Of a DNA stretch of 29,298 nt, positions 1 to 8,013 are shown one piece after another. Numbering within the stretch: the first letter of the stretch is position 1; the number at the start of each line of letters is the position of its first letter. The DNA comes from RUG14871 sp045539425 (GTDB taxonomy: Bacteria; Bacillota_I; Bacilli_A; Erysipelotrichales; Erysipelotrichaceae), in the NCBI GenBank assembly GCA_045539425.1, contig JAZQFH010000045.1, positions 1 to 29,298 of the forward strand, read 5' to 3'. The notes below the pieces were generated by a model. It was not told where the DNA came from and searched no databases. It saw only the letters and a program-made list of their open reading frames with translations. The position numbers were made by a program, and so were the translations under genes.

Positions 1-294
1 CATTTCTTTCGCTGATGAGACCTCCCGGGGTAAGACACATCTCTTTTCTGCCATCTGCCCGCCTCATTTACCTGCCATACTCAGTAACTATTTGGTCTTC
101 ACGTTGACTTGTACGCTTAACCATATGACCGGCCTCAATTGAAGTTCGTGACCCTCGGGTCGGCAGTTTGCCTCCTTCTTCCTTCAGATTCCGTCTCGCA
201 ATGGACACCCTTGAACTTGGCTAAGCCTTAGGGGTTACCGCCCTTGGCTGGAGGTGCGTTTCAACCTCCGAGATATGTGCCATGCCCGGCACAC
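1..294 (-). mobile_element. Class IIC group II intron, 5' ribozyme part (cut by window edge)
   Basis: Read on the minus strand, the segment starts with GTGTGCCGGGCATGG at 294, matching the GUGYG 5' splice-site consensus. It continues with blocks I recognise from bacterial IIC introns such as that of Oceanobacillus iheyensis: GGGTGTCC, GGAATCTGAAGGAAG, GGAGGCAAAC, CACGAACTTCA, TGAGGC, and near the window edge TTACCCCGGGAGGTCT. These correspond to domains I to III. The domain IV reverse transcriptase/maturase gene and the 3' end would lie to the left of base 1 and cannot be seen. The intron begins six bases after a terminator stem, which is the known target preference of class C introns. Family recognition is from memory of the ribozyme sequence; no covariance search was run. 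Confidence 0.85.
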
Positions 295-321
295 AAGTAA
301 AAAAGCACCTGCGTGCTTTTT
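295..321 (-). terminator. Rho-independent terminator of the SDR gene, used as intron target
   Basis: Nine-base arms 300-308 and 313-321 around a CTGC loop, followed on the minus strand by a short T-rich run. The stem includes the stop codon of the dehydrogenase. The group II intron is inserted six bases downstream. Confidence 0.75.
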
Positions 322-1108
322 ATTTTGCATAAATCATGCCGATCAGGGCATTGGATAAGCGGACAGGCAGTACCTTCAGTAAGAAGGCAATCAGCTTGTA
401 TTCCGCCCCGATCGTGATTAACGGTTTCGCCGGGCCTTTCAGGGCAACCGAGGCAATCAGCCGTCCCGCATCTTCCGCGCTTTTTCCGTTGATCTCATCC
501 TTTTCCATCTTACTGACGGAGCGGGCGATGCGCTCCTGATACAGGCTGTTTCCCTCATAGTTCTTTTTGCGCGCAGAAGTGAAGGATGTCCGGGTATCTC
601 CCGGCATGATGGCGCACACCCTGATACCAAACGGCTTCAGCTCATTGGCCAGCGCCAGGCTGTAAGAGTTGATGGCTGCCTTGCTGGCAGAGTAAAATGC
701 CTGAAACGGCAGCGGTGCAATCGCCGCCACGCTGCTGACATTGACAATATGTCCTTTGCTTTCCCTGAGATAGGGAATGGCTTCCCGGCACATATTTACG
801 GTACCGAAGAAGTTTACGTCAAACTGCGCTTTGGCATCTTCCTCCCCTGTGAATTCCGCCGCTCCGGAGATGCCGAACCCGGCACAGTTGATCAGGCAGT
901 CCAGTCTGCCTTCTTTCTCCATGATTGAATTCAGGGCTGCCTTCACGGAAGCGGAATCCGTCACATCCCCGCTCAGGTGCGTGACATTTTCCTGCCTGAC
1001 TTCGTGTCTGCTGATTTCATATACGCTGACACCGATTTTTGAAAGATATCCCGCGCAGGCATACCCGATACCGGAACTGCCTCCGCTGATGAGTGCTACT
1101 TTTTTCAT
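320..1108 (-). CDS. Short-chain dehydrogenase/reductase (SDR)
   Basis: 262-residue classical SDR, a cytosolic NAD(P)-dependent oxidoreductase of unknown substrate. Visible landmarks are the dinucleotide-binding glycine motif SGGSSGIG (residues 8-15), NCAG (74-77), the catalytic Ser126 in VNVSS and the Tyr139-x-x-x-Lys143 pair in YSASK. Length is normal for the family. The ATG at 1108 has GGAGGAA eight bases upstream. It has its own promoter and terminator, so it looks monocistronic, divergent from the phosphatase gene. The C-terminal stretch after residue 225 is hydrophobic, as in membrane-associated SDRs acting on lipids or sterols, but no substrate can be assigned. Confidence 0.9.
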   Translation of the reverse strand: MKKVALISGGSSGIGYACAGYLSKIGVSVYEISRHEVRQENVTHLSGDVTDSASVKAALNSIMEKEGRLDCLINCAGFGISGAAEFTGEEDAKAQFDVNFFGTVNMCREAIPYLRESKGHIVNVSSVAAIAPLPFQAFYSASKAAINSYSLALANELKPFGIRVCAIMPGDTRTSFTSARKKNYEGNSLYQERIARSVSKMEKDEINGKSAEDAGRLIASVALKGPAKPLITIGAEYKLIAFLLKVLPVRLSNALIGMIYAK

Positions 1109-1128
1109 ACGTTCCTCCGTATGCGACT

Positions 1129-1134
1129 ATTATA
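1129..1134 (-). promoter_or_regulatory. -10 box of SDR promoter
   Basis: Perfect TATAAT on the minus strand about 20 bases upstream of the SDR start codon. The -35 region is poor. The predicted 5' leader is very short. Confidence 0.45.
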
Positions 1135-1162
1135 CGCTTTTCTTTCGGAAAGAACATCTTTC

Positions 1163-1191
1163 TTGAAACCATCTCTGTTTTTTGATAATGT
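1163..1191 (+). promoter_or_regulatory. Promoter of LytS-RsbU-like phosphatase gene
   Basis: TTGAAA (1163-1168), 17-base spacer, TAATGT (1186-1191) preceded by TGA, giving an extended -10. It lies about 70 bases upstream of the chosen ATG, in the divergent intergenic region. Confidence 0.5.
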
Positions 1192-1261
1192 AAAAATAGT
1201 ATCCAAATCGAAAGAAAGCCGGAAAAACCGTCTTTTTTCGCAGAGTACCGGGAGGCATTTC

Positions 1262-2614
1262 ATGAACGATTTCTTCACAAATCTGATTGGTACACTGGCT
1301 GTAATCCTCGTGATTGCGGCAATTTTGAGCGGAACCGATTTTGTCTCAAAATCCTTCGGCAAAATCACGGGTTGGAAGTATTCCCTTCTGGTCGGCGCGA
1401 TTGGAGGTGCCTTCGGTATCTATGCCAATCTGAGCGGGCTCAATTATCTCGGCGCCGTCATCAGCGTACGCGATGCCGGTCCGATGCTGGCAGGTATGCT
1501 CGGCGGTCCGCTTGCCGGACTTTTTGCCGGACTGATCTGCGGAGCACACAGGCTCTATCTGGGCGGCATCACCGCCAAAGCGTGCATCCTGGCGACTTCC
1601 TGCATCGGTATTTTCTGCGGCTATTTCTTCCAGAATTATCCGAAGGAAAAACGTGTTTCCCCTTATATGACAATGATCATCGGAGCCATTATGGAAACCT
1701 TCCACTTATCGCTGGTTCTGCTTATGGTCAAGCCGTTTGAAACCGCCATGGCCATCGTGAACCGGATTGCCATTCCGTTTATTCTGGTGAACGCGTTCGG
1801 ATTTACTCTCATGGTCATCATCATGAGCTACATTGAACAGCAGCGCAAGCTGGCCGATGACAAGGCCAGACTGGAGAGTGAGCTGGAGATTGCGAAAGTC
1901 ATTCAGCATTCCCTTCTGCCTACCATTACGGAGGATTTTCCGGTCCGCTCCACCCAGTTTACACTGGAAGTACAGAAATACATGAAGCCTGCCAAAAAGG
2001 TCGGAGGCGACTTCTATGACTTCTTCGCAAAGGATGAGGATCACTTTGTTTTCCTGATTGCGGATGTCTCCGGAAAGGGAATTCCGGGTGCCCTCTTTAT
2101 GGCGAATGCCAAGCAGACACTGCAGGGGTTCATCCGCGATGTCGGCGATTTCTCGCAGGCCGTGGAATTTGCGAATGCCAGCCTTTGCGAGAATAACGAA
2201 GCGGAAATGTTCGTTACGGCATGGATCGGAGTGTTTGAGATTTCCTCACACAAGCTCCGCTTCATCTCTGCCGGACACAATCCGCCGATTCTGATCCATA
2301 ACGGCCAGCCGGTCTATCTGAGGCTGAAGAACAGTTTCATTCTCGCCGGCATGGACAGCATGAAATACAAAGTCAATGAGATCCAGCTGGAAAAAGATGA
2401 CATTCTCTACCTGTACACGGACGGTGTCACGGAAGCCACCAACCCGAAAGAGGAACTGTATGGCGAAGAGCGCTTACTGAAGTGTCTCTCCCGTGATAAT
2501 GACGTGACAGCCGGAGAGATCATCCTGAATGTCAACAAGTCTCTGAATGAATTCGTTCACGGATATGAACAGTCGGATGACATCACCATGCTGGCAATCA
2601 AAGTAATCGAATAA
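1262..2614 (+). CDS. Membrane 5TMR_LYT sensor fused to RsbU/SpoIIE-type PP2C phosphatase
   Basis: 450 residues from the ATG at 1262, chosen because GGGAGG sits just upstream; an upstream in-frame ATG at 1121 has no such site and would add 47 polar residues. Residues 1-190 form several membrane spans with the LytS-type 5TM pattern (VRDAGPMLAGMLGGP, then GAHRLYLGG). A short coiled coil (191-215) leads to the RsbU-like motif EIAKVIQHSLLP. The phosphatase domain has the metal-binding Asp250 (VGGDFYD), Asp268 (ADVSGKG), SAGHNPP, YTDGVTEA and a C-terminal QSDDITML. Such proteins dephosphorylate anti-sigma-factor antagonists in partner-switching pathways. No antagonist, kinase or sigma gene is adjacent, so the partner is unknown. 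Confidence 0.88.
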   Translation: MNDFFTNLIGTLAVILVIAAILSGTDFVSKSFGKITGWKYSLLVGAIGGAFGIYANLSGLNYLGAVISVRDAGPMLAGMLGGPLAGLFAGLICGAHRLYLGGITAKACILATSCIGIFCGYFFQNYPKEKRVSPYMTMIIGAIMETFHLSLVLLMVKPFETAMAIVNRIAIPFILVNAFGFTLMVIIMSYIEQQRKLADDKARLESELEIAKVIQHSLLPTITEDFPVRSTQFTLEVQKYMKPAKKVGGDFYDFFAKDEDHFVFLIADVSGKGIPGALFMANAKQTLQGFIRDVGDFSQAVEFANASLCENNEAEMFVTAWIGVFEISSHKLRFISAGHNPPILIHNGQPVYLRLKNSFILAGMDSMKYKVNEIQLEKDDILYLYTDGVTEATNPKEELYGEERLLKCLSRDNDVTAGEIILNVNKSLNEFVHGYEQSDDITMLAIKVIE

Positions 2615-2642
2615 AACCGGTTCTGCCGGTTTTCCTTTTTTC
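2613..2642 (+). terminator. Terminator after phosphatase gene
   Basis: AAAACCGG (2613-2620), 5-base loop, CCGGTTTT (2626-2633), then a T-rich tail. The stem starts in the stop codon. Confidence 0.85.
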
Positions 2643-2662
2643 TGCAGGAAATCAAACAGTGT

Positions 2663-2685
2663 TATAATAAACTCAAATAAAGGAG
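2663..2685 (+). promoter_or_regulatory. -10 box and RBS of membrane protein gene
   Basis: Perfect TATAAT at 2663-2668 and AAGGAG at 2680-2685, eleven bases before the ATG at 2696. No convincing -35. Confidence 0.45.
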
Positions 2686-2695
2686 TTATCATCAT

Positions 2696-3595
2696 ATGAA
2701 GACCATCCGCCAGTCCGTCATCAGGGTCAACCAGCGCAGATGCATCATCGCTCTTGTTTTCTGCATCCTGATGTGTATTGTTGTTTTTTACGGCGTTGTG
2801 AGAAAGCTGGTATCCCCCAGCACAATCGATGATCCGGATGAAGGCGCAAGGTCCTTCCGCTATTTCACGGTGCTTGCCAACATGCTGGTAGCTTCCTCTG
2901 CCTTCCTCTCGATTCCCTATACGATTGAAGGACTCAGAGACCGCAATTATCATTTACCCCGCTGGATCGTGGATGTGCTCTATATCGGAGTCAACGGTGT
3001 CACCCTCACCTTTCTGATCTGCCTTTTTGTATTAGCACCGAACACGTCGTTCCACTATATCTTTCTGCAGAGATCCAATCTTTACCTGCATACGATCTGC
3101 CCGGTTCTTTCCATCCTCTTATTCCTGTTTATCAACGATGACCATAATATCCGCAAAAGCCGCGTCTATCTGGCAACCCTGCCGACCGTACTGTATGCCC
3201 TGATCTATTTCTACCAGGTGGTCATCGTGACGGAAGAGAACGGCGGCTGGAGGGATCATTACCACTTCATGGATGTCGCTCCCGGCTGGCTCTCCCTCAT
3301 TATCGTGCCCCTGATTGCCTTCTTAATTGCCTCTTTGATGCGCTATCTTCATAACCGCATGCATATGCGCAGAAAGAAACAGACGGAGGAGCTGTATCTG
3401 AGCAGCAGCGAATTCGCCCTCTCTTCCATTGAGGAAGCGGTTATGACCCTGGCAAAACAGGATAAGGAATACGATAAGGGCGGAGAAATGATCGTTCCCC
3501 GCCGCATTATCACCCTATTGATGAAAAAGTATCCGACAGAGAAATCACTGAGTGATCTCTGCTGTCTGTATACAAAAACCTATCTGAACGCATAA
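2696..3595 (+). CDS. Polytopic membrane protein, Pr6Pr/FAR-17a-like
   Basis: 299 residues with about six hydrophobic spans (around residues 17-38, 60-80, 96-115, 131-150, 161-180, 195-216), then a cytoplasmic charged tail from about residue 225. The motif FRYFTVLANML after the first span and the general layout resemble Pr6Pr/FAR-17a/AIG1-like proteins, a poorly characterised group whose eukaryotic members include fatty-acid-ester hydrolases. That assignment is from pattern memory and tentative; the safe statement is an integral membrane protein of unknown function. It is between two terminators and so is probably transcribed alone. Confidence 0.75.
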   Translation: MKTIRQSVIRVNQRRCIIALVFCILMCIVVFYGVVRKLVSPSTIDDPDEGARSFRYFTVLANMLVASSAFLSIPYTIEGLRDRNYHLPRWIVDVLYIGVNGVTLTFLICLFVLAPNTSFHYIFLQRSNLYLHTICPVLSILLFLFINDDHNIRKSRVYLATLPTVLYALIYFYQVVIVTEENGGWRDHYHFMDVAPGWLSLIIVPLIAFLIASLMRYLHNRMHMRRKKQTEELYLSSSEFALSSIEEAVMTLAKQDKEYDKGGEMIVPRRIITLLMKKYPTEKSLSDLCCLYTKTYLNA

Positions 3596-3599
3596 AAAA

Positions 3600-3623
3600 A
3601 CAAAACTCTCCGGAGAGTTTTGT
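3600..3623. terminator. Bidirectional terminator between convergent genes
   Basis: Perfect palindrome: ACAAAACTCTCC followed by GGAGAGTTTTGT, with A-rich and T-rich flanks. It serves the membrane protein gene on plus and the acyltransferase gene on minus. Confidence 0.85.
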
Positions 3624-3628
3624 TATTA

Positions 3629-5821
3629 TCATTTCATATTCTGCAGGATGATCCCGGAAAGTATTCCGTTTCCCTTTTCTAAAAGGTGGATCCCGTCTTC
3701 CATAAAGCAGTCTTCCGCCTGCAATGCGCTGAAGCAGTCAACAATGCTCAACTCTCCCCTCAAAGAAGAAAGATCCTCTTCCGTAAGGTTGAACACCGTG
3801 ATTTTATGTCCTTCACACAGTTCCACGATCTTCTGATATTCCGTCAGCGTCAGATCCGCGGATGCGTCGAAGAGGAAGTAGAGCTGGTTTTCCAGTGTTT
3901 CATCATTGATCTTCTGCTTCAGATTCGCATAAAGATCCTCATAGCCGTACCCGCTTTTGGCGTAAATAACGGCGTCACTCTCCTGCTTCTGCAGGTCGGA
4001 ATAGCAGCTTAGGAGCACATCGTTTCCGTAAATTGCCCTGCTCTGATTCAGCTCGCTTTTTTTATCCGCGATGATCTGTTCCTTTTCCGTTTTGAACTTG
4101 TTGAGATAGGTTTCATACACCGTGTCATAGATCAGGTCCGCAAAGGCGCTGACACCCTTGCCGATGACATGGATCCCGTCGTAATAGAAGTATTCCGGAT
4201 GGTTTGCGGATGCCTTTTCCCACTCCACGATGTGGATGTTCGGGTATTCCGCCGCAAAGCTGCGGAAGCGGGAATTGTAGTTTTCATCATCCGCACCGAC
4301 CGCATCGACCCAGAAGAGTTCCCTGTCTCCAATGATCTCCATCAGATTTTCACAGCGGCTGCGCTTATAGTAGCCGTTTGTGGATAGACAGAGGATGATG
4401 GTGTCCGGAAGCTTGTCTTCATCCTTCATCTGCTGTAACAGATCCATTCCCACACCTAAACTGCGGGAGATCTCCCCGTCAAAGTATCCGTTGGGGAAGT
4501 GATCATAGAGTTTTCCGACCGCATCCAGCAAAATGGAATCCCCGATTCCGACAACCGGAAGCTTCTCCATCATGCCGGACACATACGCTTCCTCATCTTC
4601 CGTCGAGCGCAGAAATTCTTCCCACTCGGCCTGACGTTCCGCTTCCCGGTTTTTGTATTCCTTATTCTTCTCTTCGATCAGTTTCTGATTCTCTGCCAGT
4701 TTTTCCTGCAGTTCCTTCATTTCCGCACTGTGATCCTGCGCCAGGATAAACCGCTTTGCGCCAAGCAGGCTGATGATTAACAGCGGTAGCGTGATAGCCA
4801 GGCGGTAATATTCCTTCTTTTTGCGCAGCGGGAAGCGCAGTACTTCATGTAACAGAGCGGCAATCAGTACAGTCAATATGATACATAGCGGAATCATTAA
4901 GATCCGGTTGAGATGCAGTTCCTGTAACAGATAAATCACGGGATACTGGACCAGATAGATTTCATAAACACATCCCGCAAGATAATTCACCCAGTCCCCT
5001 TTCCGTTTACCCGGATCCGCAACCGCATAATCCGTAAGCCGCAGTGTGATCAGAGTAACGATCAGGAAGCTGAGCGGCATCATCTGACGCTCAGGGGAGT
5101 CAAACAGGAACATTCCCGCAAGTATTATCAGATAGACAGTAAATACCGTCTGTTTTGTCTTTCCGTTTTCTATCGTCAATGGACGATAGTAGAAATGGAA
5201 GAAAGCCAGCAGTGAGCCCAGTAACGGCGCAAAAAGACGCTCCAAGCTTCCATAGTACGCCTGCATGACATTTCCGCTCTGATACTGCTCCACAAACAGA
5301 AGGAAACTGATCACCGACAGTAAAAGAAGCAGTAACAGCGGAATGATTTTGCTTTTTTTCCTTGAGCTTTTGCGCAAGAGAATATGCACAAAGGGGAACA
5401 GCAGTTCATACTGCATCAGAATGGCCAGATACCAGAGATGCATAAACGGCGAAGAGATATGACGCGTGAAATAATCCAGATTTGCCCTCAGCTGCCAATA
5501 ATTGTTATAACCGAAAAGGACGCTCAGCGTTTCCGGCTTCAGATTCAGCCAGCGTACCGTCGGGAACAGCGATAAGAGGGCAATTGTCCCAAACACCACC
5601 ACAAGCAGCGGAAGGTACAGCCGGAACACCCGTTTTTTGAGATAGTCCGTCACCGAGAACACCCGTTCTCTTTGAGCGGATGCGGTGGAAAGGTAGCCGC
5701 TGAGCACAAAAAAGGAACATACTGCCAGATACCCTCCCTTCAAAATGTTCAGGTGGTACAGCAGGATCGCCAGACACATCAGAAGACGTAAAATATCAAT
5801 TTTCGGATAGTACTCTTTCAT
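3629..5821 (-). CDS. OatA-like acyltransferase (AT3) with SGNH domain and a second degenerate SGNH unit
   Basis: 730 residues. Residues 1-360 are a multi-span acyltransferase-3 domain with the usual YH (His23), GGYLAV and FFVLSGYL motifs and MHLWYL at 127-132. A coiled coil (about 365-405) leads to an SGNH hydrolase-like domain with GDS (Ser429), Asn482 and DGIH (Asp548, His551). This layout is that of OatA-type enzymes, which carry acetyl groups across the membrane and O-acetylate cell-wall glycans. OatA-like proteins normally end soon after DGIH; here about 170 more residues follow. They contain a block aligned with the GDS motif but reading GND (599-601, nucleophile lost) and a second DGIH (709-712), so they look like a decayed copy of the SGNH fold. 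The start has AGGAG upstream. Confidence 0.88.
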   Translation of the reverse strand: MKEYYPKIDILRLLMCLAILLYHLNILKGGYLAVCSFFVLSGYLSTASAQRERVFSVTDYLKKRVFRLYLPLLVVVFGTIALLSLFPTVRWLNLKPETLSVLFGYNNYWQLRANLDYFTRHISSPFMHLWYLAILMQYELLFPFVHILLRKSSRKKSKIIPLLLLLLLSVISFLLFVEQYQSGNVMQAYYGSLERLFAPLLGSLLAFFHFYYRPLTIENGKTKQTVFTVYLIILAGMFLFDSPERQMMPLSFLIVTLITLRLTDYAVADPGKRKGDWVNYLAGCVYEIYLVQYPVIYLLQELHLNRILMIPLCIILTVLIAALLHEVLRFPLRKKKEYYRLAITLPLLIISLLGAKRFILAQDHSAEMKELQEKLAENQKLIEEKNKEYKNREAERQAEWEEFLRSTEDEEAYVSGMMEKLPVVGIGDSILLDAVGKLYDHFPNGYFDGEISRSLGVGMDLLQQMKDEDKLPDTIILCLSTNGYYKRSRCENLMEIIGDRELFWVDAVGADDENYNSRFRSFAAEYPNIHIVEWEKASANHPEYFYYDGIHVIGKGVSAFADLIYDTVYETYLNKFKTEKEQIIADKKSELNQSRAIYGNDVLLSCYSDLQKQESDAVIYAKSGYGYEDLYANLKQKINDETLENQLYFLFDASADLTLTEYQKIVELCEGHKITVFNLTEEDLSSLRGELSIVDCFSALQAEDCFMEDGIHLLEKGNGILSGIILQNMK

Positions 5822-5949
5822 TCTGCTCCCGCTCCTTTTTTAAGCCCGATTATTATCAGTATACCGCGCCTGGTTTTCCCCCTCAACAGACAAAAACACA
5901 ATTCTGCAGAGCGTTAAAAATGCTGCTTCGTTTCCTGAAAGGAAAAGGA

Positions 5950-5980
5950 TATAATAATAGGGTATTGCTCTTTACGGAGG
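5950..5980 (+). promoter_or_regulatory. -10 box and RBS of PLP enzyme gene
   Basis: Perfect TATAAT at 5950-5955 and GGAGG at 5976-5980, five bases before the ATG at 5986. The -35 region is weak. Confidence 0.45.
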
Positions 5981-5985
5981 TAATT

Positions 5986-7242
5986 ATGATATTAGATCAG
6001 ATTGATTCCCATATTTTGGAACTGACGCGGCAGTCGGATGAAGACCTGAAAGAAATCTACAGCCGCATTGATGAAACGGCTTTAAAGAATTCCAACCGGA
6101 TTCTTTCCGCCTTTATTGAAAACAGGGTATCCTACACCGATTTTGCGGATATCAACGGATACGGCAATTATGATACCGGCAGAGACAAGCTGGAGAAGAT
6201 TTTTGCGGAGGTCCTCGGATGCGAAGATGCACTGGTGCGCCCGCAGATCATGAGCGGAACCAATGCGCTCTACCTGGCCTTTTCCGCACTTTTAAAGCAC
6301 GGTGACACGATGATCTCATTAACGGGAACGCCTTACGATTCCCTGCAGGAAATGATCGGTTTATGCGGTGACTCCACCCAGTCACTAAAAGCCAACGGCG
6401 TCCGCTATGAGCAGATCGATCTGATCGATTCCGAATTCGATGAGAAACAGATTATCGCGCGCTTAAGCAGAAAGGATGTCCGTTTAGTGGAGATCCAGCG
6501 CTCCCGCGGCTATTCCCAGCGGCTCTCGCTGACCATTGAAAAGATCGGCCATCTGATTCAGAAGATCCGTGATGTCAATAAAGATGTCATCATCATGGTA
6601 GATAACTGCTATGGAGAACTGGTGGAAGAGAGAGAACCGGGACACGTCGGAGCAGATCTCGTCGTCGGCTCCTTAATGAAAAATCTCGGCGGCGGAATTG
6701 CCTCCACAGGCGGCTATATCGCAGGAAATGCAGATCTTATCGCCATGGTGGCGGACCGCCTGACCGCTCCGGGCATCGGAAAGGAACTGGGTGCGAACTT
6801 CAATCAGAACAATGCCTTCTTCAAAGGCCTCTTCGTCTCACCGAATGCCGTAAAGAGTGCGCTGAAAACAGCGGTATACGCTTCCTATATGCTTGAAAAG
6901 CTGGGATATCACAATGTATCCCCGCGCTATGATGACTACCGTACCGATATCATTCAGACGGTGGAGCTGGGTGATAAGGATCATCTGGTCCTCTTCACGC
7001 AGGGTTTGCAGGAATCTTCCCCGATTGACTCCTTCGTGCGCGTTTTGCCCGCACCGATGCCGGGGTATCCGTTTGATGAAGTGATGGCCTGCGGTGCCTT
7101 TACCCAGGGCAGTACGATTGAGCTGAGTGCCGATGCACCGGTCGTCGAGCCGTACACGCTTTACATGCAGGGCGGACTCTCACTGGAATACGGAAAGCTC
7201 AGCATCATGCTGGCCCTTTCCAAAATCAAAAAAGAAGCTTAG
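5986..7242 (+). CDS. Methionine gamma-lyase family PLP-dependent enzyme
   Basis: 418 residues from the ATG at 5986, preferred over an upstream ATG at 5920 because it has GGAGGT in position and the promoter lies between the two. It is a fold-type I PLP enzyme of the group once called aluminium-resistance proteins and now methionine gamma-lyase family. Landmarks: MSGTNALYLAF, SLTGTPYDSL, VEIQRSRGYS, the cofactor-binding Asp206 in VDNCYGE and the Schiff-base Lys232 in GSLMKNLGGG. Members are thought to cleave sulfur amino acids, but physiological substrates are rarely proven. Its stop overlaps the 3' end of the convergent reductase gene by four bases. Confidence 0.9.
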   Translation: MILDQIDSHILELTRQSDEDLKEIYSRIDETALKNSNRILSAFIENRVSYTDFADINGYGNYDTGRDKLEKIFAEVLGCEDALVRPQIMSGTNALYLAFSALLKHGDTMISLTGTPYDSLQEMIGLCGDSTQSLKANGVRYEQIDLIDSEFDEKQIIARLSRKDVRLVEIQRSRGYSQRLSLTIEKIGHLIQKIRDVNKDVIIMVDNCYGELVEEREPGHVGADLVVGSLMKNLGGGIASTGGYIAGNADLIAMVADRLTAPGIGKELGANFNQNNAFFKGLFVSPNAVKSALKTAVYASYMLEKLGYHNVSPRYDDYRTDIIQTVELGDKDHLVLFTQGLQESSPIDSFVRVLPAPMPGYPFDEVMACGAFTQGSTIELSADAPVVEPYTLYMQGGLSLEYGKLSIMLALSKIKKEA

Positions 7243-7249
7243 CAGCTTC
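7228..7249 (-). terminator. Terminator of FabG-like gene, inside the end of the convergent gene
   Basis: GAAGCT (7234-7239), TAGC loop, AGCTTC (7244-7249); on the minus strand it is followed by six Ts. The loop holds the stop codons of both convergent genes. Confidence 0.6.
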
Positions 7250-7985
7250 CCATTTGTCCGCCATCGATGCGGATGACGGTATTATTGATAAATGCGGCTT
7301 CCTCACTGAGCAGGAAACTGACGAGATTGGCGACTTCCTCCGGAGTTCCGTATCTCTTCAGAAGGATCTTTTCCGTTTCCTCTTTGAGGAAGTCTTTTTC
7401 ATACCCTTTCAGTTCGTTTTCCGTTCCGATAAATCCCGGTGCCACCGCGTTGACCGTAACGTAAGGCGCAAACTGTACTGCCAGATTGTGCGTCAAAGAA
7501 ATTAAGGCGGCTTTCGATGCATCGTAATCCAGATTGACCGGATAGTAGGTATTGATGCCGTTTGTGGAAGAGATGTTGATCACCTTGCCGTATTCCTGCG
7601 CAAGCATGTGCGGATACACCCGTTTGGCACAGTTAAACGCTCCGATGAGGTTGATATCCAGAATTCTGCGGAACTCCGCGGCATCTTTCCGGCTGAAGAG
7701 ATCCGGCGCATCCACACCGGCGTTATTGATCAGAATGTCCACGCCGCTCAGCTCTTTTTCCGCAAGCGTGACCATGGCGTCTACTTCCTCTTCTTTGGAA
7801 ACATCCGCCTGAACGCTCAGCGTACGGACATTATATTTCTCCCGTATTTCTTTCTCGAGCTGCAGGGCTTTTGATTCGGAAGTAAAGTAGTTCAGAACCA
7901 GATCATAGCCGCGACTCGCGAGTTTCAGCGCAATGGCAGAACCGATTCCACCGGATGCCCCTGTAACAAGTACGACTTTTCCCAT
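7239..7985 (-). CDS. FabG-like 3-oxoacyl-ACP reductase family SDR
   Basis: 248-residue SDR with TGASGGIG (8-15), NNAG (87-90), catalytic Ser140, Tyr154 and Lys158 (YDASK), and the typical C-terminal RIDGGQ. The length and the C-terminal motif match FabG/YxxxK reductases, but the gene is not among other fatty-acid genes, so the substrate is open. The start at 7985 fits the family N-terminus, yet there is no Shine-Dalgarno sequence: the preceding bases are the T-tract of the terminator hairpin of efp, 18 bases away. Translation or transcription of this gene is therefore unusual; see findings. Confidence 0.88.
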   Translation of the reverse strand: MGKVVLVTGASGGIGSAIALKLASRGYDLVLNYFTSESKALQLEKEIREKYNVRTLSVQADVSKEEEVDAMVTLAEKELSGVDILINNAGVDAPDLFSRKDAAEFRRILDINLIGAFNCAKRVYPHMLAQEYGKVINISSTNGINTYYPVNLDYDASKAALISLTHNLAVQFAPYVTVNAVAPGFIGTENELKGYEKDFLKEETEKILLKRYGTPEEVANLVSFLLSEEAAFINNTVIRIDGGQMGSC

Positions 7986-7989
7986 ATAA

Positions 7990-8013
7990 CAAAAAGAGCT
8001 TGATTAAGCTCTT
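7990..8013 (-). terminator. Terminator hairpin of efp
   Basis: On the minus strand AAGAGCTT, 4-base loop, AAGCTCTT, then TTTG. Arms are 7994-8001 and 8006-8013. The efp stop codon is inside the hairpin, and the next gene starts only five bases beyond the T-tract. Confidence 0.7.

Noticed and set aside
1105..1368. Minus-strand 87-codon frame overlapping the phosphatase start
   Set aside because: It lies opposite the real gene and the divergent promoter region and has no RBS or family similarity.
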